This document shows positions 35,791-44,213 of a stretch of DNA of 64,000 bases, piece after piece (position 1 is the stretch's first letter; the number at the start of each line of letters is the position of its first letter). The stretch comes from an uncultured Alphaproteobacteria bacterium (GTDB lineage: Bacteria > Pseudomonadota > Alphaproteobacteria > RF32 > CAG-239). Made by a program: the position numbers and the translations under genes. Under the pieces are notes generated by a model. That model did not search any database, was not told where the DNA came from, and saw only the letters and a list, made by a program, of their open reading frames with translations. The stretch is taken from assembly GCA_910576955.1 (NCBI GenBank), contig CAJTJB010000007.1, forward strand, positions 53,838 to 117,837. The letters are read 5' to 3'.

Positions 35791-37053
35791 ATGCAAGTGT
35801 TAAAAAAAGTAGCTTTGTTTTTTCTTGTTATCGGCTTATTCGGATGTAACAATCGCCTGACGGATAATCGTATTACATTGTCTGACCAAAAATATGAAAT
35901 TGTTGATTATGACGTGTTAGACGAGAGCCTGAAAGTTGAAAATGCTTTGAATGTCGGCGTTTTGCTTCCGTTAAGCGGCAAGGCGGCAAACATCGGGCAG
36001 GGAATGCAAAACGCTATGTTTTTGGCATTGGATGATTTGAAAAATAATAAAGTCGTCCTCAAATTTTATGATACAAAAAGTACGGGTATAGGCGCAGCGG
36101 ACGCTGCCGAAAAGGCAATTGCCGGCGGCGCCCAGCTGATTTTAGGTCCGCTAATGAGCGAAGAGGTTAAAAGCGCATCCCGAGTCGCCCTGTCAGATGA
36201 TATCCCCGTTATATCGTTCACAACCTCGCCGCAGGTTTTGCAAAAAGGCGTATACAGTATCGGTTTGTTAAATGGCGAGCAGGTAGACCGTATCGTGTCA
36301 TATGCCGCTGCAAAAGGAAAAAAGCGCATTGCATTGCTGCTGCCCGATAATAACAGTGGTCTGAATATCTTAAAATCAGCCCTGATGTCTGCATTAAGCA
36401 AAGACGCCGCTGTTACGCAAGTCGGCTTTTATAATCCCGACAGTGTAGATTTTTCTTCAATTGTGAAAGAATTATCATTAGCGGCAGATTTTGATGCGGT
36501 TCTCATTGCAGACGGCGGCAACCGGTTAAAATCTATGGCATCCATGTTTGCGTATAATGATATTCTGTATCCTGATGTCTTATTCTTGGGAACGGCAGCG
36601 TGGGATAATACTAATTTAAGCAAAGAAACGATGTTATATCACGGCGTTTACCCGATGGTTTCTAAAAAATATGACAGCTACTTTACGGAAAAATATAAAA
36701 ATACATTTGGCGAGCAGCCCAAAACTGTTTACTCATTTGCATATGACAGCGTATTGCTGGCATCTGTCTTGTCTTCAAAGTGCAAAAGCGGGTTGGATTC
36801 TTGCATCACCAACAGAAATGGCTTTAACGGCGTAAACGGCTATTTCAAAATCCTTCCGACCGGACAAAGCTACCATAGCCTTGAAGTGTTGGAAGTAACC
36901 AAAGACGGACCGAAAGTCATATCAGCTGCCAACCGGCAAAACTCCGACTATATTGAAAATGAAATGGATATAAGATATATATCATACGAAAACCTGCCGA
37001 AATTTTATGGCAAAAACAGCTCGGAAGTTATCAGCTGGCTGTATAATAATTAG
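35791..37053 (+). CDS. LpoA/LppC-like penicillin-binding protein activator lipoprotein
   Basis: A 420-residue lipoprotein (lipobox LFGC, Cys near 19) with a type 1 periplasmic-binding fold: VGVLLPLSGKAANIGQGMQ, then GAQLILGPLMSEEV, and VLFLGTAAWDN. This matches LppC/LpoA proteins, outer-membrane activators of PBP1A in enterobacteria, and the location opposite rsmI is the classic one. A ligand-binding role cannot be excluded. The N-terminal TPR part of E. coli LpoA is absent, as is common outside gammaproteobacteria. Confidence 0.88.
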   Translation: MQVLKKVALFFLVIGLFGCNNRLTDNRITLSDQKYEIVDYDVLDESLKVENALNVGVLLPLSGKAANIGQGMQNAMFLALDDLKNNKVVLKFYDTKSTGIGAADAAEKAIAGGAQLILGPLMSEEVKSASRVALSDDIPVISFTTSPQVLQKGVYSIGLLNGEQVDRIVSYAAAKGKKRIALLLPDNNSGLNILKSALMSALSKDAAVTQVGFYNPDSVDFSSIVKELSLAADFDAVLIADGGNRLKSMASMFAYNDILYPDVLFLGTAAWDNTNLSKETMLYHGVYPMVSKKYDSYFTEKYKNTFGEQPKTVYSFAYDSVLLASVLSSKCKSGLDSCITNRNGFNGVNGYFKILPTGQSYHSLEVLEVTKDGPKVISAANRQNSDYIENEMDIRYISYENLPKFYGKNSSEVISWLYNN

Positions 37054-37119
37054 TGTTGATAGTTATTTTTAAACTTGCAAATTTATAAGATTTGCGCAAT
37101 ATAAACATATATTAAAAAT

Positions 37120-37205
37120 GAAGGGGGCAGGGTTGTTTTGCTGCCAATCCGGTCAGGTTCGGAAGAAAGCAGCCGTAACAGCTGAAACAAGGTCTGCTCC
37201 CCTTC
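37120..37205 (+). ncRNA. ffs: Small SRP RNA (4.5S)
   Basis: An ~86-nt RNA with paired ends GAAGGGGGCAG (37120-37130) and CTGCTCCCCTTC (37194-37205) and the conserved domain IV apical part GGTCAGGTTCGGAAGAAAGC followed by AGCC (around 37151-37174). It binds Ffh to target ribosomes to the membrane. Its place just upstream of dnaX is the usual one in alphaproteobacteria. TATATT at 37108-37113 may be the -10 element. End points are from the pairing. Confidence 0.93.
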
Positions 37206-37224
37206 GCCTCAAAAGTTGACGAGA

Positions 37225-38931
37225 ATGGCAGAAGAAACGACAAACGAAAATCAATATGTTGTATTAGCACGCAAATACCGCCCGCAAAATTTTGAAGATT
37301 TGCTGGGGCAGGATGCTTTGGTGCAAACGTTAACGAACGCCATTCAAAATAATCGGTTGCACCATGCATATATTTTAACCGGAATTCGCGGAGTCGGCAA
37401 AACGACGACAGCCCGTTTAATTGCCCGCGCGCTTAACTGCATCGGGGAAGACGGCAAAGGTGGTCCGACGATTCATCCTTGCGGCGTCTGCGATAACTGC
37501 AAGGCAATTGCCGCCGGTCGGCATATGGATGTAATGGAGCTGGATGCTGCCTCGCATACCGGCGTAGATGATGTCCGTGAACTATTAGACAGCGCCCGCT
37601 ATGCACCGACGAATGCGCGGTATAAAATCTATATCATCGATGAAGTCCATATGCTTTCCAAAGGGGCGTTTAATGCACTTTTAAAAACTTTGGAAGAGCC
37701 GCCCGCTCACGTTAAGTTCATTTTCGCCACAACAGAAATCCGCAAAGTTCCCGTAACGATTCTCTCGCGCTGCCAGCGGTTTGATTTGCAGCGTTTATCG
37801 GTTGAAACTTTAACGCAGCTGTTTACGAAAATTTTGCAAAACGAGAACATTCCGGCAGAAACGGAAGCGCTGGATATAATTGCCAAAGCGGCAGACGGCT
37901 CGGCGCGTGACGGCTTATCGCTGTTGGATCAGGCTATTGTTTTAAGCAATGCAGATATTAAAACCGACGTCGTTAAAAAAATGTTGGGTTTAGCCGACCG
38001 CAGCCAGACTTTGGCTTTGTTTGAAAATCTGGTAAAAGGCAATATGGAAACGGTGTTAAATTCTGTTTCCGAGCAATATGTGAACGGCGCAACGCCAATG
38101 ATTGTGCTGCAAGATTTGATTAACATCACACATGATATGGCAAAGGTCAAAATCGTTCCGGCGTTGTTAAATTCCACCAGCTTAAGCGAAATCGAAAAAC
38201 AGACGTTTACCGCCTTAAGCGCAAACTGCTCATTGGCAATTCTCTCTAAAATCTGGCAAATGCTGATTAAGGGGATAACAGAGCTGAATTTAGCGCCTTC
38301 AGCAGTGGAAGCGCTGGAGATGATTTTGCTCCGCGTGGCGTTTTCCGCTTCATTGCCGACACCATATGAAATTTTAAACGACGTAAAAAAAAACTCTAAT
38401 TTAAATGCTCCGATAACAGTACAATTCCAGTCCCCCCCTGCGGCGGCTGAAAAAAAAAATAATCTAGTTGAAACCCCGGTTTCGCAGGAATACTTAACGT
38501 TTAATCAAATAGAAGATTTATTGTCCTATTTGGAGCAAAGCAAAAAAGCGCTGCTTGAATATTCCATTAAAAATGATGTCAGCATTAACTCTTTTGAAAA
38601 CGGGCGAATTGCAATGAATATCAGCCCGAATGTGCATCAGGATTTTATTATGAATCTGCACAAGCTCTTAACGGATGTTACCGGTAAAAAATGGGAAATT
38701 GACGTAGCGCGCGGTCCGCTGGGTGAAACAATTGCGGATAAAGAAAAATCAGTAGTTGAAGCCACCAAAAGAAATGTGGCAGAATATCCGTTAGTAAAAA
38801 AGATTCTGGAAGAATTCAAAGGCTCGAAAATAGAAACGGTTATCCGCAAAAATCTTGAAAATTTAGCGGAAGAAGAACCTGAAATCACCGGAGAAATGCT
38901 TTCAATAACCGATATAGATGAAGAGGAATAA
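37225..38931 (+). CDS. dnaX: DNA polymerase III subunit gamma/tau
   Basis: A 568-residue clamp-loader ATPase. Walker A GIRGVGKTTTARL near 48-60, the zinc module (Cys near 72, then CGVCDNC), and Walker B DEVHMLSKGAFNALLKTLEE. I prefer the ATG at 37225 (MAEET) over the TTG at 37216; neither has a strong ribosome site. Just after the clamp-loader domain III, an A9 tract (38385-38393) and an A10 tract (38450-38459) are followed at once by stops in both shifted frames, which could yield a short gamma form. Operon dnaX-ybaB-recR. Confidence 0.95.
   Translation: MAEETTNENQYVVLARKYRPQNFEDLLGQDALVQTLTNAIQNNRLHHAYILTGIRGVGKTTTARLIARALNCIGEDGKGGPTIHPCGVCDNCKAIAAGRHMDVMELDAASHTGVDDVRELLDSARYAPTNARYKIYIIDEVHMLSKGAFNALLKTLEEPPAHVKFIFATTEIRKVPVTILSRCQRFDLQRLSVETLTQLFTKILQNENIPAETEALDIIAKAADGSARDGLSLLDQAIVLSNADIKTDVVKKMLGLADRSQTLALFENLVKGNMETVLNSVSEQYVNGATPMIVLQDLINITHDMAKVKIVPALLNSTSLSEIEKQTFTALSANCSLAILSKIWQMLIKGITELNLAPSAVEALEMILLRVAFSASLPTPYEILNDVKKNSNLNAPITVQFQSPPAAAEKKNNLVETPVSQEYLTFNQIEDLLSYLEQSKKALLEYSIKNDVSINSFENGRIAMNISPNVHQDFIMNLHKLLTDVTGKKWEIDVARGPLGETIADKEKSVVEATKRNVAEYPLVKKILEEFKGSKIETVIRKNLENLAEEEPEITGEMLSITDIDEEE
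38385..38393 (+). promoter_or_regulatory. Candidate slippery A9 tract in dnaX
   Basis: In frame the tract reads GTA AAA AAA AAC TCT AAT. A -1 shift (or one extra A in the mRNA) reads AAA CTC TAA, stopping at 38397-38399 after about 391 residues. A +1 shift also stops, at 38402-38404. The tract lies at codons 387-390, at the end of the clamp-loader core. Confidence 0.5.
38450..38459 (+). promoter_or_regulatory. Candidate slippery A10 tract in dnaX
   Basis: In frame: GAA AAA AAA AAT AAT CTA. A -1 shift reads AAA TAA and stops at 38460-38462 after about 412 residues; a +1 shift stops at TAG 38465-38467. The second such tract within 70 bp. Confidence 0.5.
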
Positions 38932-38935
38932 TGAT

Positions 38936-39256
38936 ATGCTGAATATACAAGGACTGATGAAACAAGCGCAAGTAATGCAAAAGAAAATGCAGGAAGCGCA
39001 GGAAAAGCTTGCCGAAACCGAAGTTGAGGGAACGGCTGCAAACGGTGCGCTAAAGATAGTCTTAAACGGCAAGTCAGAAATGAAAAAAATCTCTATTGAT
39101 AAATCTCTTGTGTCGGCAGATGATGTTGAAATGCTGGAAGATTTAGTGTTGGTTGCCTATAATGACGCCCACCAAAAAGTCGAAGCCTTGGCAGAAGAAG
39201 GAATGAAGGCAGCGACCGGCGGCGTTAATCTCGGCGGTTTGAAACTTCCGTTTTAG
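38936..39256 (+). CDS. YbaB/EbfC nucleoid-associated protein
   Basis: A 106-residue DNA-binding protein of the YbaB/EbfC family. MLNIQGLMKQAQVMQKKMQE at the N-terminus and the central beta-strand region (KIVLNGKSEMKKISIDKSL) match. ATG 38936 lies just after the dnaX stop and recR starts 9 nt after the end: the conserved dnaX-ybaB-recR order. Confidence 0.93.
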   Translation: MLNIQGLMKQAQVMQKKMQEAQEKLAETEVEGTAANGALKIVLNGKSEMKKISIDKSLVSADDVEMLEDLVLVAYNDAHQKVEALAEEGMKAATGGVNLGGLKLPF

Positions 39257-39264
39257 AGGGCATA

Positions 39265-39858
39265 ATGTCCGGCGAATATATAGAACAGCTGATTAAAATA
39301 ATCGCAAAGCTTCCCTCTTTGGGCACACGCTCCGCGCGGCGTATTGTTTTACATTTGATAAAAAAACGCGAGTCTTTGATACCCCAGCTCATTCAGGCAC
39401 TGGAAGATGCTGAAAAACACATAAAGGTATGTAGCGTGTGCGGCAATTATGATACGGAAGACCCGTGCTCCATCTGCAGTTCTTCCACACGGGAAAGCGG
39501 GCTTTTATGTGTGGTGCAGGATATTAGCGATTTATGGGCATTGGAACGCGGCGGGCTGTATAAAGGGCGTTATCATATTTTAGGCGGCGTCTTATCTGCC
39601 ATAGAGGGCGTAACGCCGGATGACTTGAATATAGATAAGCTCTTGCAGCGGATTGAAGACGAGCAGATAACCGAAATCATTTTAGCTTTGCCCGCTACCG
39701 TAGACGGGCAGATAACGATGCATTATATTTCGTCTTTGCTGAAAGATAAAAACGTGCAAGTGTCTACCCTTGCTCAAGGCATACCTGTCGGAGCAGAGCT
39801 TGATTATATGGATGACGGCACAATCAAGCTGGCTCTTGATATGCGCAAAAAACTTTAG
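39265..39858 (+). CDS. recR: Recombination protein RecR
   Basis: A 197-residue gap-binding protein that works with RecO and RecF. HhH motif near residues 10-30 (LPSLGTRSARRIVLHL), the zinc finger CSVCGNYDTEDPCSIC near 55-70, and the Toprim domain from LLCVVQDISDLWALE onward. Last gene of dnaX-ybaB-recR; its stop abuts the convergent response regulator. Confidence 0.96.
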   Translation: MSGEYIEQLIKIIAKLPSLGTRSARRIVLHLIKKRESLIPQLIQALEDAEKHIKVCSVCGNYDTEDPCSICSSSTRESGLLCVVQDISDLWALERGGLYKGRYHILGGVLSAIEGVTPDDLNIDKLLQRIEDEQITEIILALPATVDGQITMHYISSLLKDKNVQVSTLAQGIPVGAELDYMDDGTIKLALDMRKKL

Positions 39859-40587
39859 TTATTCTTCGGTGATTTCTTCATTATCCGAGTCGCTGTTGTT
39901 TTGCATATGCTCATCAATCGCATAACCGTTTGCCCGTACCGTACGGATATAATCAGGTCCATATTTGTTGAGGGATTTTCTTAAACGCCGGATGTGTACG
40001 TCAACAGTTCGCGATTCGACATAAATATTTTCTCCCCAAACGGATTTCAAAAGCACCTCGCGGGAAAAAACTTTTCCGGGTTCTTTAATGAGCATACGCA
40101 ACAGGCGAAATTCCGTCGGGCTTAAGTGCAAATAGTTCTCGCCGCGCTTTACTTTTCGTTCCACCAAATCAAGTGTTATATCTTTGAATGTCAATATTTT
40201 TTCTTTTTCTTCAAAAAGCGGCGCTCTGCGCATATTTGTTTTAACGCGAGCCATCAGTTCAGGAATGGAAAAAGGTTTGGTCACATAGTCGTCGGCGCCC
40301 GAGCTTAAACCTTTAATTTTGTCTTCTTCTTGGCTTTTTGCAGTCAACATAATAATCGGAATATTTTTTATGTCGGGTTTGGAGCGTATAAGCTTGCATA
40401 TCTCCACACCGGAAATTTCCGGCAGCATCCAGTCTAAAAGAATAACCGACGGCATCAGGCGTTCTACTTCGCTAACCGCATTTAATCCGTTTGATACGGT
40501 CACCACCTCAAACCCCTCTTTTTCAAGATTATAGCTTAATAAAAGAGAAATGGCTTCTTCATCTTCAATCACCATCACCAAACTCAT
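39859..40587 (-). CDS. OmpR/PhoB-type response regulator
   Basis: A 242-residue two-component regulator. Receiver domain: acidic pair in MVIEDEEA, phospho-Asp in ILLDWMLPE (near residue 52), and Lys in VTKPF near 105. A C-terminal winged helix follows, ending with TVDVHIRRLRKSLNKYG and TVRANGYAI. It resembles PhoB, but no phoR, pstB or phoU is near, so the signal is unknown. Its GGAG ribosome site lies inside the last codons of rpe, so the two are translationally linked. An acidic Asp/Glu/Asn tail ends the protein. Confidence 0.88.
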   Translation of the reverse strand: MSLVMVIEDEEAISLLLSYNLEKEGFEVVTVSNGLNAVSEVERLMPSVILLDWMLPEISGVEICKLIRSKPDIKNIPIIMLTAKSQEEDKIKGLSSGADDYVTKPFSIPELMARVKTNMRRAPLFEEKEKILTFKDITLDLVERKVKRGENYLHLSPTEFRLLRMLIKEPGKVFSREVLLKSVWGENIYVESRTVDVHIRRLRKSLNKYGPDYIRTVRANGYAIDEHMQNNSDSDNEEITEE

Positions 40588-40589
40588 AT

Positions 40590-41231
40590 TTATTCTCCTT
40601 TAAGTGCAAGTATGTTGCGGCGGTAATCGCCGTTGGCAAAAACAGCTGTTCCTGCAACAAGAATATCAGCTCCGGCATCAATGCATATTGGGGCGGTCTG
40701 CATATTTATTCCGCCGTCGACTTCGGTCAAAATCGGACGATTGCCGATAATATCTTTAATTTGTTTAATTTTTTTGGGAGTCGATTCGATAAATTTTTGC
40801 CCCCCGAACCCCGGTTCGACAGACATCACCAATATCAAATCAACCTCATCACAAAAAGGTGCTATTGCTGAAACCTCGGTATGCGGTTTAAGGCTGATTC
40901 CCGCTTTGCAGCCGTAACGATGAATAAGCGAGATAACCTCACGGCAATTTTCGACCGCTTCAATATGAAAAGTGATAATATCCGCTCCGGCATCTGCAAA
41001 CCACGGAATAAAGCGCAGAGGGTCACAGACCATCAGATGCACATCAAACATCAGGTCTGTGTGCTTTTTCATATCTTTTAATATTTTAGGTCCAAAAGTA
41101 AGATTAGGCACAAAATGTCCGTCCATCACGTCAAAGTGAATTAAATCTGCGCCGGCTGTTTCCAAAAGAGCTGCTTCAGAGCCGAATTTTGCGCTGTCTG
41201 CCGCTAAAATGCTCGGGGCAATTTTGACCAT
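40590..41231 (-). CDS. rpe: Ribulose-phosphate 3-epimerase
   Basis: A 213-residue TIM-barrel enzyme of the pentose phosphate pathway. APSILAADSAKFGSEA at the start, HFDVMDGHFVPNLTFGP near 33-49, VEPGFGGQKFIE near 137, and EVDGGIN near 172 carry the metal and substrate residues. I start at MVKIAPSIL (41229-41231) with GGAG upstream. It is two bases before the response regulator. Confidence 0.95.
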   Translation of the reverse strand: MVKIAPSILAADSAKFGSEAALLETAGADLIHFDVMDGHFVPNLTFGPKILKDMKKHTDLMFDVHLMVCDPLRFIPWFADAGADIITFHIEAVENCREVISLIHRYGCKAGISLKPHTEVSAIAPFCDEVDLILVMSVEPGFGGQKFIESTPKKIKQIKDIIGNRPILTEVDGGINMQTAPICIDAGADILVAGTAVFANGDYRRNILALKGE

Positions 41232-41378
41232 ATTTATCTCCTGCAAAAGTTTAATCAAAGTATAGTCCGTAATGTTTAACTTGAAGTAAAGATTAAAAAT
41301 AAGCCGCTGTATTGATATTTAAAAGTTAAATCATATCTATACGGAAGTCATATTTTTTTTAATCAAAAGGAGGGTACT

Positions 41379-41867
41379 ATGGGTGAAATGGCTCAAAGAA
41401 TATCAAAAGTCGAAAATAAAGAGGAATTGCTAAAGCTGTTGAATTGTGCTTTTGCTGAAGAATGGCTCGCATATTATCAATATTGGATTGGGGCGAAAAT
41501 TGCCGAAGGGTTGGAACGTCCGAAAGTGGTTGCGGAGTTTATGGAACACGCAGGTGAAGAGTTGAAACACGCCGATTGGTTAGTTGACCGGATTATTGAA
41601 CTCGGCGGCACGCCTCTGATAGACCCGGATGAGTGGAAAAAACAGGCTCAATGCCGTTATGACGAGCCGGCAAATCCGGATACAAAAGTTTTGGTTTCGC
41701 AAAATCTGACAGCGGAACGGTGCGCCGTGGCACGTTATCAGCAAATTTGTGAGATGTGTCAAGGTAAAGATTTTGTAACATTTAACATATCAAGAAAAAT
41801 TCTTAAGGAAGAGCTTGAACACGAACAGGAAATGGAAGACTTTGAAGCAGATTTTAAATATTATTAA
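41379..41867 (+). CDS. Ferritin-like diiron protein
   Basis: A 162-residue four-helix protein related to bacterioferritin/Dps-like ferritins. Iron-ligand motifs: AEEWLAYYQYW near residue 27, EHAGEELKHADWL near 57, and ILKEELEHEQEMEDFE near 144. AAGGAGGG ribosome site, the strongest in the region, and a short terminator behind it suggest high expression. It may store iron or detoxify peroxide; the exact subfamily is not resolved. Confidence 0.85.
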   Translation: MGEMAQRISKVENKEELLKLLNCAFAEEWLAYYQYWIGAKIAEGLERPKVVAEFMEHAGEELKHADWLVDRIIELGGTPLIDPDEWKKQAQCRYDEPANPDTKVLVSQNLTAERCAVARYQQICEMCQGKDFVTFNISRKILKEELEHEQEMEDFEADFKYY

Positions 41868-41887
41868 ATCAAAACTATAACCGATTA

Positions 41888-41928
41888 TTAACCTCTTGAT
41901 GCAATAATATCATCAAGAGGTTAATTTT
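41888..41928 (+). terminator. Hairpin terminator between the ferritin-like gene and xerC
   Basis: Perfect 14-bp arms TTAACCTCTTGATG (41888-41901) and CATCAAGAGGTTAA (41911-41924), followed by TTTT. The T-run is short, so read-through into xerC is likely. Confidence 0.75.
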
Positions 41929-41939
41929 AGGAGGACAGA

Positions 41940-42842
41940 ATGCCGGATAAAGAACTGGCCGCATCCATTGAGCGGTGGACGGAATGGTTAAGGACTCAAC
42001 GCAACTATTCGTCACATACCATTTCCAGCTATTTAAGCGATATAAATATATTTTTGGATTATCTGGGCAGAACAAAAGTTAAGCTCGAAGATTTGCAGAA
42101 AATGGAGGTTCGTGATTTTCGCAATTTCTTTAGCCATCGTGCCAAAAGCGAAATCAGAAAGGCATCCATAGCGCGAGAAGAATCCGCCGTACGCAACTTT
42201 TTTAAGTGGCTGGATGATAACAATATTATTCATAATATGGCAATTTTTCAAATTTCTTCTCCCAAATTGCCAAAAGTTTTGCCGCGGGCAATTGATGTCA
42301 ATACAACATTTGATATTTTGGATCGGGCAATACTTGATTGCAGTGAACCGTGGCTGGGCGTACGCGATATGGCGGTGTTTACTTTGCTGTATGGCTGTGG
42401 CTTGCGAATATCGGAAGCATTAGGGTTAAACGTGGAAGATGTCGGCGATTCGGATTTTCTGAAAATCCGCGGCAAAGGCAACAAAGACCGGTATGTGCCG
42501 ATTCTCCCGGTGGTGGTTGAGCGAATTGAAAATTATAAAAAGTGCTGCCCGTATAAATTAGAAAAAGGTGCTGCGCTTTTCTTGGGCGCAAAGGGAGAAC
42601 GTGTCAAAGCTAGGATAATTCAGCGCAAACTGCAAAGAATAAGAACAGCTTTAAATTTGCCGGCAACTGTCACGCCGCACGCCTTGCGCCACTCATTTGC
42701 CACTCATTTGCTGGCACAGGGGTCAGATTTACGTTCTATACAAGAGTTATTGGGGCACGCCTCTCTGAACTCGACTCAGCGTTATACCGACGTCAATCTG
42801 GATACGATTCAGAAAGAATACAAAAAAGCCTTTCCGAACTAA
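41940..42842 (+). CDS. xerC: Tyrosine recombinase XerC
   Basis: A 300-residue site-specific recombinase that resolves chromosome dimers at dif. N-terminal SAM-like domain (TQRNYSSHTISSYLSDINIF). Catalytic set: Arg in GCGLRISEALGL, Lys in GKGNKDR, HALRHSFATHLL, LLGHASLNSTQ and the Tyr in QRYTDV. Size and core position in the genome favour a housekeeping Xer over an integrase; XerC vs XerD is judged from overall similarity only. GGAGG ribosome site. Confidence 0.9.
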   Translation: MPDKELAASIERWTEWLRTQRNYSSHTISSYLSDINIFLDYLGRTKVKLEDLQKMEVRDFRNFFSHRAKSEIRKASIAREESAVRNFFKWLDDNNIIHNMAIFQISSPKLPKVLPRAIDVNTTFDILDRAILDCSEPWLGVRDMAVFTLLYGCGLRISEALGLNVEDVGDSDFLKIRGKGNKDRYVPILPVVVERIENYKKCCPYKLEKGAALFLGAKGERVKARIIQRKLQRIRTALNLPATVTPHALRHSFATHLLAQGSDLRSIQELLGHASLNSTQRYTDVNLDTIQKEYKKAFPN

Positions 42843-42865
42843 ATTGTGAAGATTATGGAAATATG

Positions 42866-42897
42866 AAAAAGGCACCAATAAAAATTGATGCCTTTTT
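42866..42897. terminator. Bidirectional terminator between xerC and rpmG
   Basis: Arms AAAAAGGCACCAAT and ATTGATGCCTTTTT with a short A loop: T-runs on both strands, suited to stop both convergent genes. Confidence 0.85.
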
Positions 42898-42921
42898 CTA
42901 AAACTATCAAGCATAAAGAAA

Positions 42922-43089
42922 TTACTTCAATTTCTTTTCAACAAACTCTTCATGTTTTTTAGATTTTTTATCATACTTCTTCATAACCAATTTCTCGGGA
43001 TGAGTTCTCGGGTTCTTTTCAGCAAGATAAAAAGTGCCTGTACCGGCGCTGCTCTCTAATTTTACTTTCACTTTAACTGCTTTTGCCAT
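42922..43089 (-). CDS. rpmG: 50S ribosomal protein L33
   Basis: A 55-codon gene read directly from the sequence. The product starts MAKAVKVKVKLESSAGTGTF, continues YLAEKNPRTHPEKLVMKKYD, and ends in a Lys-rich helix, matching L33 of the cysteine-free type. The cysteine-free form is usual in alphaproteobacteria. It converges on xerC through a shared terminator. Confidence 0.96.
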   Translation of the reverse strand: MAKAVKVKVKLESSAGTGTFYLAEKNPRTHPEKLVMKKYDKKSKKHEEFVEKKLK

Positions 43090-43173
43090 TATTTTACTCT
43101 TATAAATTCAAGGTTAAACACAAAAAACTTTACACGCACTATACAATCATTATTTGGAATGTCAACAATATTT

Positions 43174-44205
43174 TTAGCCTAAATCCTTTTTTATCAGATT
43201 GATTGCCACAAAAATATCTTTGTTCGGGTCATTTTTATCCGAAAGGGTGCAACTCTTGTCAATTCCGGTGCAGATTTGCGGTATGATTCCGGTTTGGCTG
43301 ATACGTTTGCCCGATGGGGTATAAAAATGCCCGTTTGTGATAAAAAGTTTTTGTTCATCTATCTGCCTGACGATTTGTGTAGAGTCTTTGCCGTATGTCT
43401 TTGTTCCGATAAGAGTCGCGCGGCTTTGCTCATAAAGGGCAGCCGCCACAATTTCTGCCGAGGAAGCTGTTTCTTCGTTGGTTAACACCGCTAAAGGCTT
43501 GCCGTGCAAAATATCGCCATCTTCCGAAATATAATAATGTTTGGCATTGTTTTTGGCTTCACGGTAAGTAATAATGGCATTATCCAAAAACAAATCGGCA
43601 GTCTTCAGCGCTTCATTAAAATCTCCGCCGTGATTATCGCGTAAATCCAAAATTACCCCGCTGATTTCCGGATGAGATATAATTGTTTTTCGCAGATAGT
43701 CTGAAAATCCTTTATAAAATGCTGTCGGGTTGATGTATAAAATATTATCTGTCAGCCGGTAGTTTGTTTTATCATGCGGCGCAGTTTGCCGTTCGATGCG
43801 GGAATATTTATCCAGATTCTCCGTAATGTTGGCAAGAACTTCTGTTTCAAGCGAACTGGGGTTATCCGAAAGCTTGTGGGAACGTGTTGTTCCTGTTTTT
43901 AAAATATCGGATAACAATTGTTTCCATAAATGCGGATTTTCGTTTTGCGGCAGGTCAAAAGTTGCAATAAGGTTATTCTTTTCATAAAGAAATGCCTTTG
44001 AATCGCTGTTATAAAGTTTCAAAGAGCTGTCAATTTTGTTAAGAGCTTTTCCGCCTTGCAAAGATAAATTTTTGAAGTTAAGCGCGCCGTTATAGTCTGC
44101 GGATAATGTGTCAAACAGCATATCGATTTTTGCAAACTCATATGCTTCTGCCGGTGCGGCAGCCATAAAACAGCTTAATGCCAATATGCTTATGCTCTTT
44201 AACAT
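43174..44205 (-). CDS. Exported S41 family (C-terminal processing) peptidase
   Basis: A 343-residue periplasmic protease with a signal peptide (MLKSISILALSCFMAAAPAEA). The S41 core: GVILDLRDNHGGDFNEALKT, nucleophile Ser in LTNEETASSAEIVAAAL near residue 250, and Lys in GTKTYGKDSTQ near 275. There is no PDZ domain, unlike Prc/CtpA, so it belongs to a shorter subgroup. It follows xthA by 8 nt. Its substrate is unknown. Confidence 0.88.
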   Translation of the reverse strand: MLKSISILALSCFMAAAPAEAYEFAKIDMLFDTLSADYNGALNFKNLSLQGGKALNKIDSSLKLYNSDSKAFLYEKNNLIATFDLPQNENPHLWKQLLSDILKTGTTRSHKLSDNPSSLETEVLANITENLDKYSRIERQTAPHDKTNYRLTDNILYINPTAFYKGFSDYLRKTIISHPEISGVILDLRDNHGGDFNEALKTADLFLDNAIITYREAKNNAKHYYISEDGDILHGKPLAVLTNEETASSAEIVAAALYEQSRATLIGTKTYGKDSTQIVRQIDEQKLFITNGHFYTPSGKRISQTGIIPQICTGIDKSCTLSDKNDPNKDIFVAINLIKKDLG

Positions 44206-44213
44206 TCAGTTCC

